Assembly (NCBI RefSeq): GCF_000472385.1
Contig: NZ_AWZU01000017.1
Span: 28,493-92,492, forward strand
From: Bradyrhizobium sp. ARR65
GTDB taxonomy: Bacteria > Pseudomonadota > Alphaproteobacteria > Rhizobiales > Xanthobacteraceae
Length of the DNA: 64,000 bases
Reading direction: 5' to 3'
Shown: positions 33,038 to 41,632 of the stretch, one piece after another
Position numbering within the stretch: position 1 is the first letter of the stretch
How the letters are laid out: every line of letters begins with the position of its first letter
Position numbers and translations under genes: made by a program
Notes under the pieces: model-generated
Seen by the model: only the letters and a program-made list of their open reading frames with translations
What the model was told of the DNA's origin: nothing
Databases searched by the model: none

Positions 33038-34372
33038 TCAGGCGTCGGCCTCGGCATTCTCTTCACCACTTTCGCCCGCCTCGAAGCGGTGGCGCGGCCA
33101 GACGACCGAGACCACGGCGCCATGATCGGGAAAGATCCGGTTGGTAAATGAGATCTTGGCGCCGGTGCGCTCCAGAAGCGTGCGTGCGATGAACACGCCG
33201 AGTCCAAGCCCCGAATGCTCGCTTTGCGTGTCCTCAGCCCCGCGCCGGCGTGACAGATAGGGCTCGCCGATCCGCTTCAGGATATCAGGCGCAAATCCCG
33301 GACCGTCGTCGGAGATCACGATCTCGACGCTGTCATTGTTCCACCAGGCATTCACTTCCACCGCAGAGCGGGCGAAGTCGAGCGCGTTTTCCAGAATGTT
33401 GCCGACGCCGTAAAGGATCGCCGGATTGCGTGTACCGACCGGCTCTTTCGAACCGGCCACCGCAATCCGAACCTTGATCGCGACGCCGAAATCGCGGTGC
33501 GGCGCGACGATTTCCTCGATCAAGGTCGACAGCTTCATGCGATCGAACGGCGCGCCGGTCGATGAGAGCTGGGTGATCTTGGAGAGAATGTCGCGGCAGC
33601 GCTGCGCCTGCTCGCGCAGGGTTTTGATGTCGGCGGAGACCTGGGCGTTGTCCTGCAGCGCGCGCTCGAGTTCGCGCGAGATCAGGACGATGGTCGACAG
33701 TGGCGTGCCAAGCTCATGCGCGGCGGCGGCAGCCAGCCCGTCGAGCTGTGTGAGGTGCTGCTCGCGCGCCAGCACCAGTTCGGTCGCGGCTAGCGCATCC
33801 GCGAGCTCGCGCGCTTCCTCGGTGACCTGGAATGCATAAAGGCTGGTGACGCCGATCGCGACCACGATTGAGAGCCACACTCCGAACAAGTAGATTGGCG
33901 GCAGCACCAGCGGCTCCTCGGCATCCCAGGGCAGCGGCATGTAGAAGAAGACCAGAATGGACGCGCAGGCCACCGCGAGGGCGCCAAGCGCCATGGTGAG
34001 CCGCGACGGCAGCGCGGTGGCCGAGATCAGGACCGGCGCCAGGAACAGGAAGGAAAACGGGTTTTGCAGGCCGCCGGTGAGAAACAGCAGCGCCGCAAGC
34101 TCAATGATATTCAGCGCGAGCAGGGCCGCAGCATAGCGCGGCTCCAACCGCTGCATCGGATTGAACGCGATCTGCAGGCCCAGATTGAGCAGCGCGGAAA
34201 GACCAATGATGGCGAGGCAGGGGATCACCGGCAGGTCGAATTCCAGCCCCTGCAGCACGATGAAAATCGCTGCCAATTGGCCGAGCACGGCAAGCCAGCG
34301 CAGCCGCAAGATCGTGTCCAGGCGCACATGGCGCCGCGGGTGGCGGAAATCGGAAGCGGCGATGTCGATCAT
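33038..34372 (-). CDS. ActS/PrrB/RegB-type redox-sensing histidine kinase
   Basis: The 444-residue protein has about six membrane segments in the first 200 residues. Between them lies the quinone-binding signature GGLQNPFSFLFLAPV that is conserved in RegB. The kinase core has the H-box AAAHELGTPLSTIVL, a Cys in EQAQRCRDIL at the position expected for the redox-active Cys of RegB, G1 box DDGPGFAPDIL and G2 box HSGLGLGVFIA. This fits a membrane kinase that reads quinone redox state and phosphorylates ActR, whose gene lies downstream. The gene is divergent from the ABC transporter genes across a 200-bp region containing a palindromic repeat. Confidence 0.93.
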   Translation of the reverse strand: MIDIAASDFRHPRRHVRLDTILRLRWLAVLGQLAAIFIVLQGLEFDLPVIPCLAIIGLSALLNLGLQIAFNPMQRLEPRYAAALLALNIIELAALLFLTGGLQNPFSFLFLAPVLISATALPSRLTMALGALAVACASILVFFYMPLPWDAEEPLVLPPIYLFGVWLSIVVAIGVTSLYAFQVTEEARELADALAATELVLAREQHLTQLDGLAAAAAHELGTPLSTIVLISRELERALQDNAQVSADIKTLREQAQRCRDILSKITQLSSTGAPFDRMKLSTLIEEIVAPHRDFGVAIKVRIAVAGSKEPVGTRNPAILYGVGNILENALDFARSAVEVNAWWNNDSVEIVISDDGPGFAPDILKRIGEPYLSRRRGAEDTQSEHSGLGLGVFIARTLLERTGAKISFTNRIFPDHGAVVSVVWPRHRFEAGESGEENAEADA

Positions 34373-34384
34373 GGCTGAAGCTTA

Positions 34385-34433
34385 GAGCATGACCCGCAAG
34401 TGTGTGTAGCGGTATTCCGAAAAGATCATGCTC
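34385..34433. repeat. Rhizobiales-type palindromic intergenic element
   Basis: GAGCATGA (34385-34392) and TCATGCTC (34426-34433) are perfect inverted repeats bounding TTCCGAAAAGATCATGCTC. This form of element is frequent between genes of rhizobia and bradyrhizobia. It is directly followed by AAACAAAAGGATAGAGC, another piece usually found with it. It separates the divergent actS and ABC-transporter genes and may affect both promoters. Confidence 0.6.
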
Positions 34434-34572
34434 AAACAAAAGGATAGAGCTGGATAAGGGGCCCGAGGGAGGTCCTCGCCCTTCTGGCGGCGACGAACCG
34501 ATCACAAATTGCACGGTTTGCGGCTCATAGCTGTTGCGCTTATTGCCGCAATGGCCCAATGAACGGCCCCGC

Positions 34573-35367
34573 ATGAACATCATCGACCAGGTTCCGCCGA
34601 AATCGGCCGCCGCGGATCCGCTAGGCTCCGCCGCGATTGACGTCGCGCATCTCACCAAGGTCTACAAGCAGACGCGGGCGGTCGACGATATCTCCTTTTC
34701 GATCGCGCGCGGCAGTATCACCGGGCTGCTCGGAGGCAATGGCGCCGGCAAGACCACGACGATTGCCATGATCATGGGGCTGGTGCTGCCGACTTCGGGG
34801 CGCGTCCAGGTGTTGGGCTATCAAATGCCGCAGCAGAGCGAGCGTGTGCTCGGGCGGATGAATTTCGAGAGCCCCTATGTCGACATGCCGATGCGATTGA
34901 CGGTGCGACAGAACCTGACCATCTTCGGCCGCCTCTATGCCGTGGCGAACTTGCGCGAGCGCATCGCGCAACTGGCTGATGAACTCGATCTCAGCGAATT
35001 CCTCGACCGCGCCAACGGCAAGCTCTCGGCGGGACAGAAGACGCGCGTGGCCCTCGCCAAGGCGCTGATCAACGAGCCCGAGCTGCTTCTGCTCGACGAG
35101 CCGACCGCCTCGCTCGATCCGGATACCGCGGATTGGGTGCGCGGGCACTTGGAGACCTACCGCAGGACCCATCAGGCGACGGTCCTGTTGGCTTCCCACA
35201 ATATGCTCGAGGTCGAGCGGCTCTGCGACCGCGTCATTATCATGAAGCGCGGCCGCGTCGAGGACGACGACAGCCCGGAAGGCATCATGGCGCGCTACAA
35301 CCGGGCGACGCTGGAGGAAGTCTTCCTCGACGTCGCGCGCGGCCGCGTCAAGGAAGCGGCGTCATGA
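34573..35367 (+). CDS. ABC-2-type exporter ATP-binding protein
   Basis: The 264-residue ATPase has Walker A LGGNGAGKTT, a Q-loop region that reads NFESPYVDMP instead of the common Gln form, signature LSAGQKTRVALAKAL (LSAGQ in place of LSGGQ) and Walker B LLLLDEPTASLD. ASHNMLEVERL holds the switch His. LSAGQ and the FESPY segment are features of a subgroup of ABC-2 exporters related to NodI and drug exporters. Start at ATG 34573; the longer open frame upstream lacks a ribosome-binding site. The stop overlaps the permease start by 4 nt. Confidence 0.92.
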   Translation: MNIIDQVPPKSAAADPLGSAAIDVAHLTKVYKQTRAVDDISFSIARGSITGLLGGNGAGKTTTIAMIMGLVLPTSGRVQVLGYQMPQQSERVLGRMNFESPYVDMPMRLTVRQNLTIFGRLYAVANLRERIAQLADELDLSEFLDRANGKLSAGQKTRVALAKALINEPELLLLDEPTASLDPDTADWVRGHLETYRRTHQATVLLASHNMLEVERLCDRVIIMKRGRVEDDDSPEGIMARYNRATLEEVFLDVARGRVKEAAS

Positions 35368-36182
35368 GCGAGCTGGCGCTGCGTGGCGGGATTTCCGTCA
35401 ACCGCATCGGCGCAATGATTCTGCGCTACTGGTATCTTTTGCTGTCGTCCTGGCCGCGGCTCCTGGAGCTCGTCTACTGGCCGGTACTGCAGATCATCAC
35501 CTGGGGGTTCCTGCAGACTTATATTGCGCAAAACGCCAATTTTTTCGCGCGCGCCGGCGGCACGCTGATCGGCGCGGTGATCCTGTGGGACATCCTGTTC
35601 CGCGGCCAGCTCGGCTTCTCCATCTCGTTTCTGGAGGAAATGTGGGCGCGCAATCTCGCCAACCTGATGATGAGCCCGTTGAAGCCGATCGAGTTCCTGA
35701 TCGCGCTGATGACGATGAGCCTGATCAGGCTTGCGATCGGCGTCTTCCCGATGACGCTGCTCGCCCTGTTTTTCTTTCAGTTCAATTTCTACAGCCTTGG
35801 CCTGCCGCTGATCGCCTTTTTCTGCAACCTGATCTTCACGAGCTGGGCGGTCGGCATCTTCGTCTCCGGCCTGGTGCTGCGGCATGGGTTAGGCGCTGAG
35901 AGCATTGTCTGGACGCTGATGTTTGCGCTGATGCCGCTCGCCTGCGTCTATTATCCGGTGCACGTACTGCCGGTATGGCTGCAATATATCTCCTGGTCGC
36001 TGCCGCCGACTTACGTGTTCGAGGGCATGCGCGCCCTCCTCATCGACCATGTCTTCCGCGCCGACCTGATGCTCGCAGCGCTTGCGATCAATGCCGTGCT
36101 GCTGATGGCCTCGTTTACGGCATTTCTTGCACTTTTGCGCAGCGCCCGCCGTCACGGCTCGCTGCTCGCGGGCGGCGAATAA
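35364..36182 (+). CDS. ABC-2-type exporter permease
   Basis: The 272-residue membrane protein has six main hydrophobic segments. An amphipathic segment MLRYWYLL-like (ILRYWYLLLSSWPRLLELVY) starts it and a WARNLANLMMSPLKPIEF motif follows TM2; both are common in ABC-2 membrane subunits. The ATG at 35364 overlaps the ATPase stop as ATGA, indicating translational coupling. With the ATPase it forms a half-size exporter. The cargo is unknown; related pairs export lipo-oligosaccharides, polysaccharides or drugs, and no nearby biosynthesis genes settle the question. Confidence 0.9.
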   Translation: MSELALRGGISVNRIGAMILRYWYLLLSSWPRLLELVYWPVLQIITWGFLQTYIAQNANFFARAGGTLIGAVILWDILFRGQLGFSISFLEEMWARNLANLMMSPLKPIEFLIALMTMSLIRLAIGVFPMTLLALFFFQFNFYSLGLPLIAFFCNLIFTSWAVGIFVSGLVLRHGLGAESIVWTLMFALMPLACVYYPVHVLPVWLQYISWSLPPTYVFEGMRALLIDHVFRADLMLAALAINAVLLMASFTAFLALLRSARRHGSLLAGGE

Positions 36183-36247
36183 ATCATTTTCCCGTGGATT
36201 TTCGTGATCTTCTCTACCGAAAGAGCGTCCGGATACCGATCTGTGCA

Positions 36248-36278
36248 TTGACGCTTTATTACGCATTCGGCACTATAT
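36248..36278 (+). promoter_or_regulatory. Candidate sigma-70-type promoter of phaZ
   Basis: TTGACG (36248-36253) is followed, after 18 or 19 nt depending on the register chosen, by ACTATA or CTATAT (36272-36278), an acceptable housekeeping promoter. The ATG of phaZ is 27 nt downstream of the -10 element, and GGGAAGATTAAG lies just before it. No other gene occupies the 122-bp gap. Confidence 0.4.
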
Positions 36279-36304
36279 TGCGACGCAAAAGGGAAGATTA
36301 AGAA

Positions 36305-37633
36305 ATGGCAATAGGCGAGTTCGGCGGCGCACCTCCGTTAGCGGCTGAAGGCAGTCCGGCGCTAACGACACCGATGTACTGGATGTATGAGATGGCGCAT
36401 GCCTCGCTCAATCCGGCTCGCGCGGTCTCGGACGCCACCAAGATCCTGTTTCAGAATCCGCTCAATCCCTGGTCGCACACCCAGTTCGGCAAGCAGCTCG
36501 CCGCGGCCTGCGAGTTGTTCGAGCGCACCACGCGCCGTTACGGCAAGCCGGAATGGGGCATCAGCGAGACTGAAGTCGCCGGCATCCGCGTGCCGATCGA
36601 GATTCGCAGCGTCTGGGAAAAGCCGTTCTGCCGACTACTCTACTTCGATCGCAAGTTCACCCGTCCCCTGCGCTCTCCACAACCACGCGTGCTGATCGTG
36701 GCGCCGATGTCCGGCCATTACGCCACCTTGTTGCGCGGCACGGTCGAAGCCTTCCTGCCGACGCACGAGGTTTACATCACCGACTGGTCGGATGCACGCA
36801 TGGTGCCGTTGTCGGAAGGGCGGTTCGACCTCGACGACTACATCGACTACGTCATCGAGATGCTCCATGTGCTTGGCGGCAACATGCACGTCATCGCCGT
36901 CTGCCAGCCCGCGGTGCCGGTGGTTGCGGCGGTGTCCCTGATGGAAGCGCGGCGCGATCCGTTCGTGCCGGTCTCGATGACGCTGATGGGTGGGCCGATC
37001 GATACCCGTCGCAATCCGACCGCGGTCAACAAGCTTGCTGAGGAGCGCGGTATCGAGTGGTTCCGCAGCCATGTCATCACCAAGGTGCCGTTCCCGCATC
37101 CGGGCGTGATGCGCGACGTCTATCCGGGATTTTTGCAGCTCAACGGCTTCATCAGCATGAATCTCGACCGCCATGTCGATGCCCACAAGGCACTATTCCG
37201 CAATCTGGTGAAGGGCGACGGCGATCTCGTCGACAAGCACCGCGACTTCTATGACGAATATCTGGCGGTGATGGATCTCACAGCCGAATATTACCTGCAG
37301 ACGGTGGAGACGGTCTTCGTCAAGCACGCGCTGCCGAAGGGCCAGATGACCCATCGCGGCACGCCGGTTGATCCTTCAAAGATCACGCGCGTGGCGTTGA
37401 TGACGGTTGAAGGCGAGAAGGATGACATTTCCGGTCTCGGTCAGACCGAAGCGACGCACGATTTGTGCAGTTCGATCCCTGCACATCGCCGCGTGCACTA
37501 TGTGCAGCCCGGTGTTGGTCACTACGGTGTGTTCAATGGTTCCCGTTTCCGTTCCGAGATCGTGCCGCGCATCAACGATTTCATGCTCTCGGCGGCGAAT
37601 CCGAAGTCGATGTTGGCGCTCGCGGCCGAATAA
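36305..37633 (+). CDS. phaZ: Intracellular polyhydroxyalkanoate depolymerase
   Basis: The 442-residue protein is of the intracellular type that degrades the cell's own PHB granules. The N-terminal family block is MYWMYEMAHASLNPARA, and the alpha/beta hydrolase core contains LIVAPMSGHYATLLRGTV. The nucleophile elbow is AVCQPAVP, with Cys in place of Ser as in this PhaZ group. EVYITDWSDARMVPL holds further core residues, and QPGVGHYGVFNG holds the catalytic His. No signal peptide is present. A good promoter candidate lies upstream and a strong hairpin follows the stop, so it is probably monocistronic. Confidence 0.95.
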   Translation: MAIGEFGGAPPLAAEGSPALTTPMYWMYEMAHASLNPARAVSDATKILFQNPLNPWSHTQFGKQLAAACELFERTTRRYGKPEWGISETEVAGIRVPIEIRSVWEKPFCRLLYFDRKFTRPLRSPQPRVLIVAPMSGHYATLLRGTVEAFLPTHEVYITDWSDARMVPLSEGRFDLDDYIDYVIEMLHVLGGNMHVIAVCQPAVPVVAAVSLMEARRDPFVPVSMTLMGGPIDTRRNPTAVNKLAEERGIEWFRSHVITKVPFPHPGVMRDVYPGFLQLNGFISMNLDRHVDAHKALFRNLVKGDGDLVDKHRDFYDEYLAVMDLTAEYYLQTVETVFVKHALPKGQMTHRGTPVDPSKITRVALMTVEGEKDDISGLGQTEATHDLCSSIPAHRRVHYVQPGVGHYGVFNGSRFRSEIVPRINDFMLSAANPKSMLALAAE

Positions 37634-37654
37634 GCACGCGCTTTGTGAGAAGTT

Positions 37655-37689
37655 GGCGCAATCGGCGTGAAATTCGCGCCGATTGCGCC
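37655..37689 (+). terminator. Hairpin terminator after phaZ
   Basis: GGCGCAATCGGCG and CGCCGATTGCGCC form a perfect 13-bp stem with a 9-nt loop, starting 21 nt after the phaZ stop. There is no long T run, only CTTAAGGT, so it may be an intrinsic terminator of the weak type or an mRNA 3' stabilising structure. Confidence 0.7.
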
Positions 37690-37946
37690 TTAAGGTAAGT
37701 ACCTGATCCGGCATCAGGAAAGCCGGATTCGCCGGTTCCGAAGGAATGAGTTTTATTTCACTCCTTGAGCGAGCCGGAACTGGGGTTTTTAAGTCAAAAT
37801 TTCCGTTTTCGGCCCCATTCTGTAGGGCCTGGGATGGCCGCTAGACCCCGTATATTGGGCAAATGATTTGTTTTTGCGCCGGGCGATTTCACTGGCTTTG
37901 GATATGGCAGAATCCGGGCGAACTCCTACCCCCCGGACTGACAGAC
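37690..37946. other. Intergenic stretch between phaZ and the SprT-like peptidase gene
   Basis: With the terminator, the gap is 313 bp without a gene. It contains short stems such as AGGTA/TACCT and CCGGATTC/CGCCGG, an AT-rich run with GGGGTTTTTAAGTCAAAA, and then the start region of the peptidase. I see no RNA gene and no coding sequence here. Confidence 0.5.
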
Positions 37947-38702
37947 ATGGCCACTCGCGCGCTCCTGTATCGGCGCCCTTACGAACCTTCGACCTTTCTC
38001 ATCAAACATGGCTCGCAAATCTTTGCGATCCGGCTGCGCAGGCATCGGCGCGCGCGCCGTTACACGTTGCGCATTCATCCCACTGACCGCGAAGCCATAT
38101 TGACGATGCCCCCGCGGGGGACGATCGCGGAAGCGAGAGACTTTGCACAACTACATGGCGGCTGGATCGCCGCACGTTTGGGGCGATTGCCGAAGGCCGC
38201 GCCGTTCTTGCCGGGTGCGGTGGTGCCGCTGCGCGGGGTGCCGCATCGGATCGTTCATCGTGGCGGTGAGCGCGGCACCGTTTGGACGGAGACGCGCGAC
38301 AGCGGCGAAAAGATCCTTTGCGTTGCCGGCGGCCTCGAACATCTCGATCGTCGGGTGCATGATTACCTCAAGCGCGAAGCGCGACGTGAGCTGCAGAAGG
38401 CGGCGGAGATTTACGCGCAAGAGCTCGGCGTGCGGGTGAAGCGGCTCTCGATCCGCGATCAGTCGAGCCGCTGGGGTTCGTGCACCTCGGCGGGATCGCT
38501 GTCCTTCTCCTGGCGCTTGATCCTCGCGCCGCCCTTTGTGCTCGACTATCTCGCCGCCCATGAAGTTGCGCATCTCGTCGAGATGAACCATTCGCCGCGG
38601 TTCTGGCGCGTGGTGGCCAGGATCTGTCCCTCGGTCGAACGCGCAAAGAAGTGGCTCGACACCTGCGGCAATGACCTGCACCGGTACGGGATCGAGGATT
38701 GA
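37947..38702 (+). CDS. SprT/YgjP-type (M48-like) zinc metallopeptidase domain protein
   Basis: The 251-residue protein has a basic N-terminal region and the YgjP/DUF45 core. The zinc motif is AAHEVAHLVEMNHSPRFW (HExxH plus a distal His in MNHSPRFW), and SSRWGSCTSAGSLSFSWRL precedes it as in the family. The start at ATG 37947 (MATRALLYRR) is closer to the family length than the longer open frame beginning at 37863, whose first 28 codons are Trp/Pro-rich and unlike protein. The function of the family is little known; a role in protein turnover or DNA-protein crosslink handling is only suggested. Confidence 0.88.
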   Translation: MATRALLYRRPYEPSTFLIKHGSQIFAIRLRRHRRARRYTLRIHPTDREAILTMPPRGTIAEARDFAQLHGGWIAARLGRLPKAAPFLPGAVVPLRGVPHRIVHRGGERGTVWTETRDSGEKILCVAGGLEHLDRRVHDYLKREARRELQKAAEIYAQELGVRVKRLSIRDQSSRWGSCTSAGSLSFSWRLILAPPFVLDYLAAHEVAHLVEMNHSPRFWRVVARICPSVERAKKWLDTCGNDLHRYGIED

Positions 38703-38745
38703 TTCCTCTCGTCGGGACGACATCGTCGGCATTTGCCGCTTCGAA

Positions 38746-40935
38746 CTACCGCCCGAACAGCCGCTGAAGCAGCCAGCCGTCGAGCCCTGCGTCCGCCTCG
38801 GGTCGCACTGCGCCGCGGCTGGATGCTGCGCGGCCGCTGGTCATGGGCTGCGGCGCGGGCGCGGACGGCGCGGTGATTTGCGATGCGATCTGGGCGAGAT
38901 TGGACATCGGGCTCGGCGGTTGCGAGTTCGGCAAGGGTGCGGGCTGAACACCTTGCAGCGCGGTACGCATGAAGCGGGACCAGACTTCCACTGGCAGTCC
39001 GCCGCCGGTCGCCTTCTTGGTCGGCGAATTGTCGTCATTGCCGAGCCAGACGCCGGTGACGAGATGGGCCGTATAGCCGATGAACCAGGCGTCGCGAAAA
39101 TCCTGGCTGGTGCCGGTCTTGCCGGCAGCCTGCCAACCCGGAATTTCCGCCTTCCGCGCCGTGCCCGAGATCAGCGTCTGCTCCATCATCGCGTCCATCA
39201 TCGCGACATTGCGCGGTTCGATCACCTGGTTGAGCTGCTCGGATTGGCGCACGTAGAGGATCTTGCCTTCGAGGGTGCGGATCTTACTCACGACATGGGG
39301 GGACACAGCATAGCCGCCATTGGCGAATGGCGCGTAAGCACCCACGAGTTCGGTCATCGAAACTTCGGAGGTGCCGAGAGCGATCGAAGCGTTAGGCTCG
39401 AGTTTGGAGGAAATGCCAAGCCGGTGGGCGGTCCGCACCACATTCTTCGGTCCGACCTCGAGGCCGACGCGCACCGCGACCGTGTTGAGCGACATCGCGA
39501 GCGCCTGGGTCAGCGTCACGGGACCGAAATATTCGCGGCTGTAGTTCTCCGGCTTCCAACCCTTGATGTCGAGCGGCGCGTCCATGCGGACGGTGTCCGG
39601 CGTCAGCCCCGCCTCGATCGCGGTCAGATAGACGAACGGCTTGAACGCGGAACCCGGCTGCCGCTTGGCGGTGACCGCGCGGTTGTATTGGCTCTCGGCA
39701 TAGTTCCGCCCGCCCACCATGGCGCGCACGGCGCCATCGGGGCTCATCGCCACCAGCGCACCCTGGCTGACATTGAACTTCACGCTCTTGGCGGCGAGCT
39801 CGTCGATGATGGCGGCCTCCGCCGCGGCCTGCAGCTTGGGATCGATCGTGGTCTCCACCACGATGCTCTGTTCGATCTGGCCGATCAGGTCATCGAGCAC
39901 CTCGGAAATCCAGTCGGCGACATAGTTGACGGTGCCGGCACCTGCTGGCTTCACGCTCATCGCCGGATGGGCGCTCGCGGCCTGCGCCTGCGCTTGCGTG
40001 ACGAATTTGGCCTCCGCCATTGCCGTAAGGACGGTCTTGGCACGGTCCGCGGCGCCTTCCGGATTGCGGTTCGGCGCAAGACGCGAGGGTGACTTGACGA
40101 GCCCCGCCAGCATCGCGGCCTCCGCCAGCGTGACGCTCTTGGCGGATTTGCCGAAATAGCGCTGCGACGCTGCTTCCACGCCGTAGGCGCCGGAGCCGAA
40201 ATAGACGCGGTTCAGATACAACTCGAGAATTTCGTTCTTGGAATATTTGCGTTCCAGCCATAGCGCGAGCTCGGCTTCCTGCAGCTTGCGCGTCAGCGTC
40301 CGCTCCTGGGTCAGGAACAGATTCTTGGCGAGTTGCTGGGTCAAGGTCGAGCCGCCCTGCGAGACGCCACGGTGCAGCAGGTTGGCGACCGCCGCGCGCA
40401 AGATGCCGAAGGGATCGATGCCGAAATGGGAATAGAACCTGCGGTCCTCGATCGCGATGAACGCCTTCGGCAAATACGGCGGCAGGTCTTTGAGGGCGAC
40501 ATTGGCGCCTGCCATTTCTCCGCGCTGGGCCAGCACAGTGCCGTCGAGCCCCACGATCTCAATGGTCGGCGGGCGCTTGGGAATTTCCAGCGATTGGATT
40601 GGCGGCAGATGCGCCCCGGCCCAGATCACGGCGCCGAGCACAGCGATGGCGCCCCACAGTCCGAGGACGAGGCCCCAATAGATCAACCGTGACAGGCGAA
40701 AACCGCGTGCTTTGCCGCGCCGCTTGCTGCTCATGCTGGAGGGGGGCGGTTTGCGCTCACGCGGCGGTTCCTCGTCGGCTGGTTCCTCTTGTCTGCGCCT
40801 GGCTTGCGATTTTTTCGGCTTGTCTTCTCCAAAGGGGATCCGGTCCTCGAGGCTTAGCCGCAGCGAGGCGAGCGAAGCGCCGAGCCCGAATTGCGGCTCC
40901 TTGCGTGTGCCGCTCCGTTTCCGTCCCCACGCCAT
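38746..40935 (-). CDS. Penicillin-binding protein 1A-family (glycosyltransferase GT51 + transpeptidase)
   Basis: This is a 729-residue class A PBP. It has a basic cytoplasmic N-terminal stretch (residues about 1-75, rich in Arg/Lys) and a membrane helix near residue 85-108. The GT51 domain contains EDRRFYSHFGIDPFG, QGGSTLTQQLAKNLFL and RKLQEAELALWLERKYSK. The transpeptidase domain has the SxxK motif PGSAFKPFVY, SLNTVAV (SxN motif) and KTGTSQDFRDAWF. The last 60 residues are Pro/Ser-rich. The enzyme polymerises lipid II and crosslinks peptidoglycan in the periplasm. It converges on the SprT-like gene across a 43-bp gap. Confidence 0.95.
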   Translation of the reverse strand: MAWGRKRSGTRKEPQFGLGASLASLRLSLEDRIPFGEDKPKKSQARRRQEEPADEEPPRERKPPPSSMSSKRRGKARGFRLSRLIYWGLVLGLWGAIAVLGAVIWAGAHLPPIQSLEIPKRPPTIEIVGLDGTVLAQRGEMAGANVALKDLPPYLPKAFIAIEDRRFYSHFGIDPFGILRAAVANLLHRGVSQGGSTLTQQLAKNLFLTQERTLTRKLQEAELALWLERKYSKNEILELYLNRVYFGSGAYGVEAASQRYFGKSAKSVTLAEAAMLAGLVKSPSRLAPNRNPEGAADRAKTVLTAMAEAKFVTQAQAQAASAHPAMSVKPAGAGTVNYVADWISEVLDDLIGQIEQSIVVETTIDPKLQAAAEAAIIDELAAKSVKFNVSQGALVAMSPDGAVRAMVGGRNYAESQYNRAVTAKRQPGSAFKPFVYLTAIEAGLTPDTVRMDAPLDIKGWKPENYSREYFGPVTLTQALAMSLNTVAVRVGLEVGPKNVVRTAHRLGISSKLEPNASIALGTSEVSMTELVGAYAPFANGGYAVSPHVVSKIRTLEGKILYVRQSEQLNQVIEPRNVAMMDAMMEQTLISGTARKAEIPGWQAAGKTGTSQDFRDAWFIGYTAHLVTGVWLGNDDNSPTKKATGGGLPVEVWSRFMRTALQGVQPAPLPNSQPPSPMSNLAQIASQITAPSAPAPQPMTSGRAASSRGAVRPEADAGLDGWLLQRLFGR

Positions 40936-41072
40936 CTACTGCTCACGTCACGAAACTCCCCGGCACACGCTAGACGGGGGACTTTAAGGGGCCGTTACGC
41001 AAAACTTAACGCGGGATTAGGAGGTGAGGCGGCGCGTGATAGAAATGGCCCGACGAGTTAAGGGAGAAACGC

Positions 41073-41498
41073 ATGGGCCATATCGATCCCACCAAGGAAG
41101 TGTTCGCGCAGTTTCGGGCCAATGACCGCCCCGGCCCCATTCACATGCTCAATCTTGTCCGGCTGCGCGCCGAGGCCGCCTATCCCGACGGCCGTAAGGC
41201 GAGCGGTGCCGAAGCCTATGCGGCCTATGGCCGCGACAGCGGGCCGGTGTTCGAGCGGCTGGGCGGAAGGATCGTCTGGCAGGGCCGCTTCGAACTGATG
41301 CTGATCGGCCCGCAGGAGGAGCGCTGGGACCACTGCTTCATCGCGGAGTATCCGAGCGTCGGCGCGTTCGTGGAGATGATCCGCGACCCCGTCTATCGCG
41401 AAGCGGTCAAGCACCGCCAGGCTGCGGTTGAAGATTCCCGCCTGATCCGTTGCGGCGTGCTGCCAGTGGGGAAGAATTTTGGGGAGATTCCTGCCTGA
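41073..41498 (+). CDS. DUF1330-family protein
   Basis: The 141-residue protein shows the DUF1330 alpha/beta barrel-like pattern: GPIHMLNLVRLRAEAAYPDG, GAEAYAAYGRDSGPVFERLGG and CFIAEYPSVGAFVEMIRDPVYREAVKHRQAA. Proteins of this group are dimeric ferredoxin-like folds, usually of unknown function. AAGGGAGAAACGC before the ATG is a good ribosome-binding site. It is divergent from the PBP1A gene. Confidence 0.85.
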   Translation: MGHIDPTKEVFAQFRANDRPGPIHMLNLVRLRAEAAYPDGRKASGAEAYAAYGRDSGPVFERLGGRIVWQGRFELMLIGPQEERWDHCFIAEYPSVGAFVEMIRDPVYREAVKHRQAAVEDSRLIRCGVLPVGKNFGEIPA

Positions 41499-41526
41499 CC
41501 GCTGTCGGGCGCAATTTCCCCCTCCG

Positions 41527-41614
41527 TGATGCCCGGGCTTGTGCCGGGCATCCACGTCTTTGTTAGCCGCGAGCAAGAAAGGCGTGGATGGCCGGGTCGA
41601 GCCCGGCCATGGCG
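41527..41614. repeat. Palindromic intergenic repeat (family D: CCCGGGCTTGTGCCGGGCAT)
   Basis: GATGCCCGGGCTTGTGCCGG at the left and GGATGGCCGGGTCGAGCCCG at the right each contain a short self-complementary stem (CCCGGGCTTGTGCCGGG; GGCCGGGTCGAGCCCGGCC). The flanks CCACGTCTTTG and CAAGAAAGGCGTGG pair with each other. This arrangement of two hairpins in a larger stem is common in Bradyrhizobium. It lies between the DUF1330 gene and the converging binding-protein gene. Confidence 0.65.
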
Positions 41615-41632
41615 AGAGCGCGGAGAGCAATT

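Noticed and set aside
38671..40092. A 473-codon plus-strand open frame
   Set aside because: It is antisense to the PBP1A gene and shows no recognisable domain.
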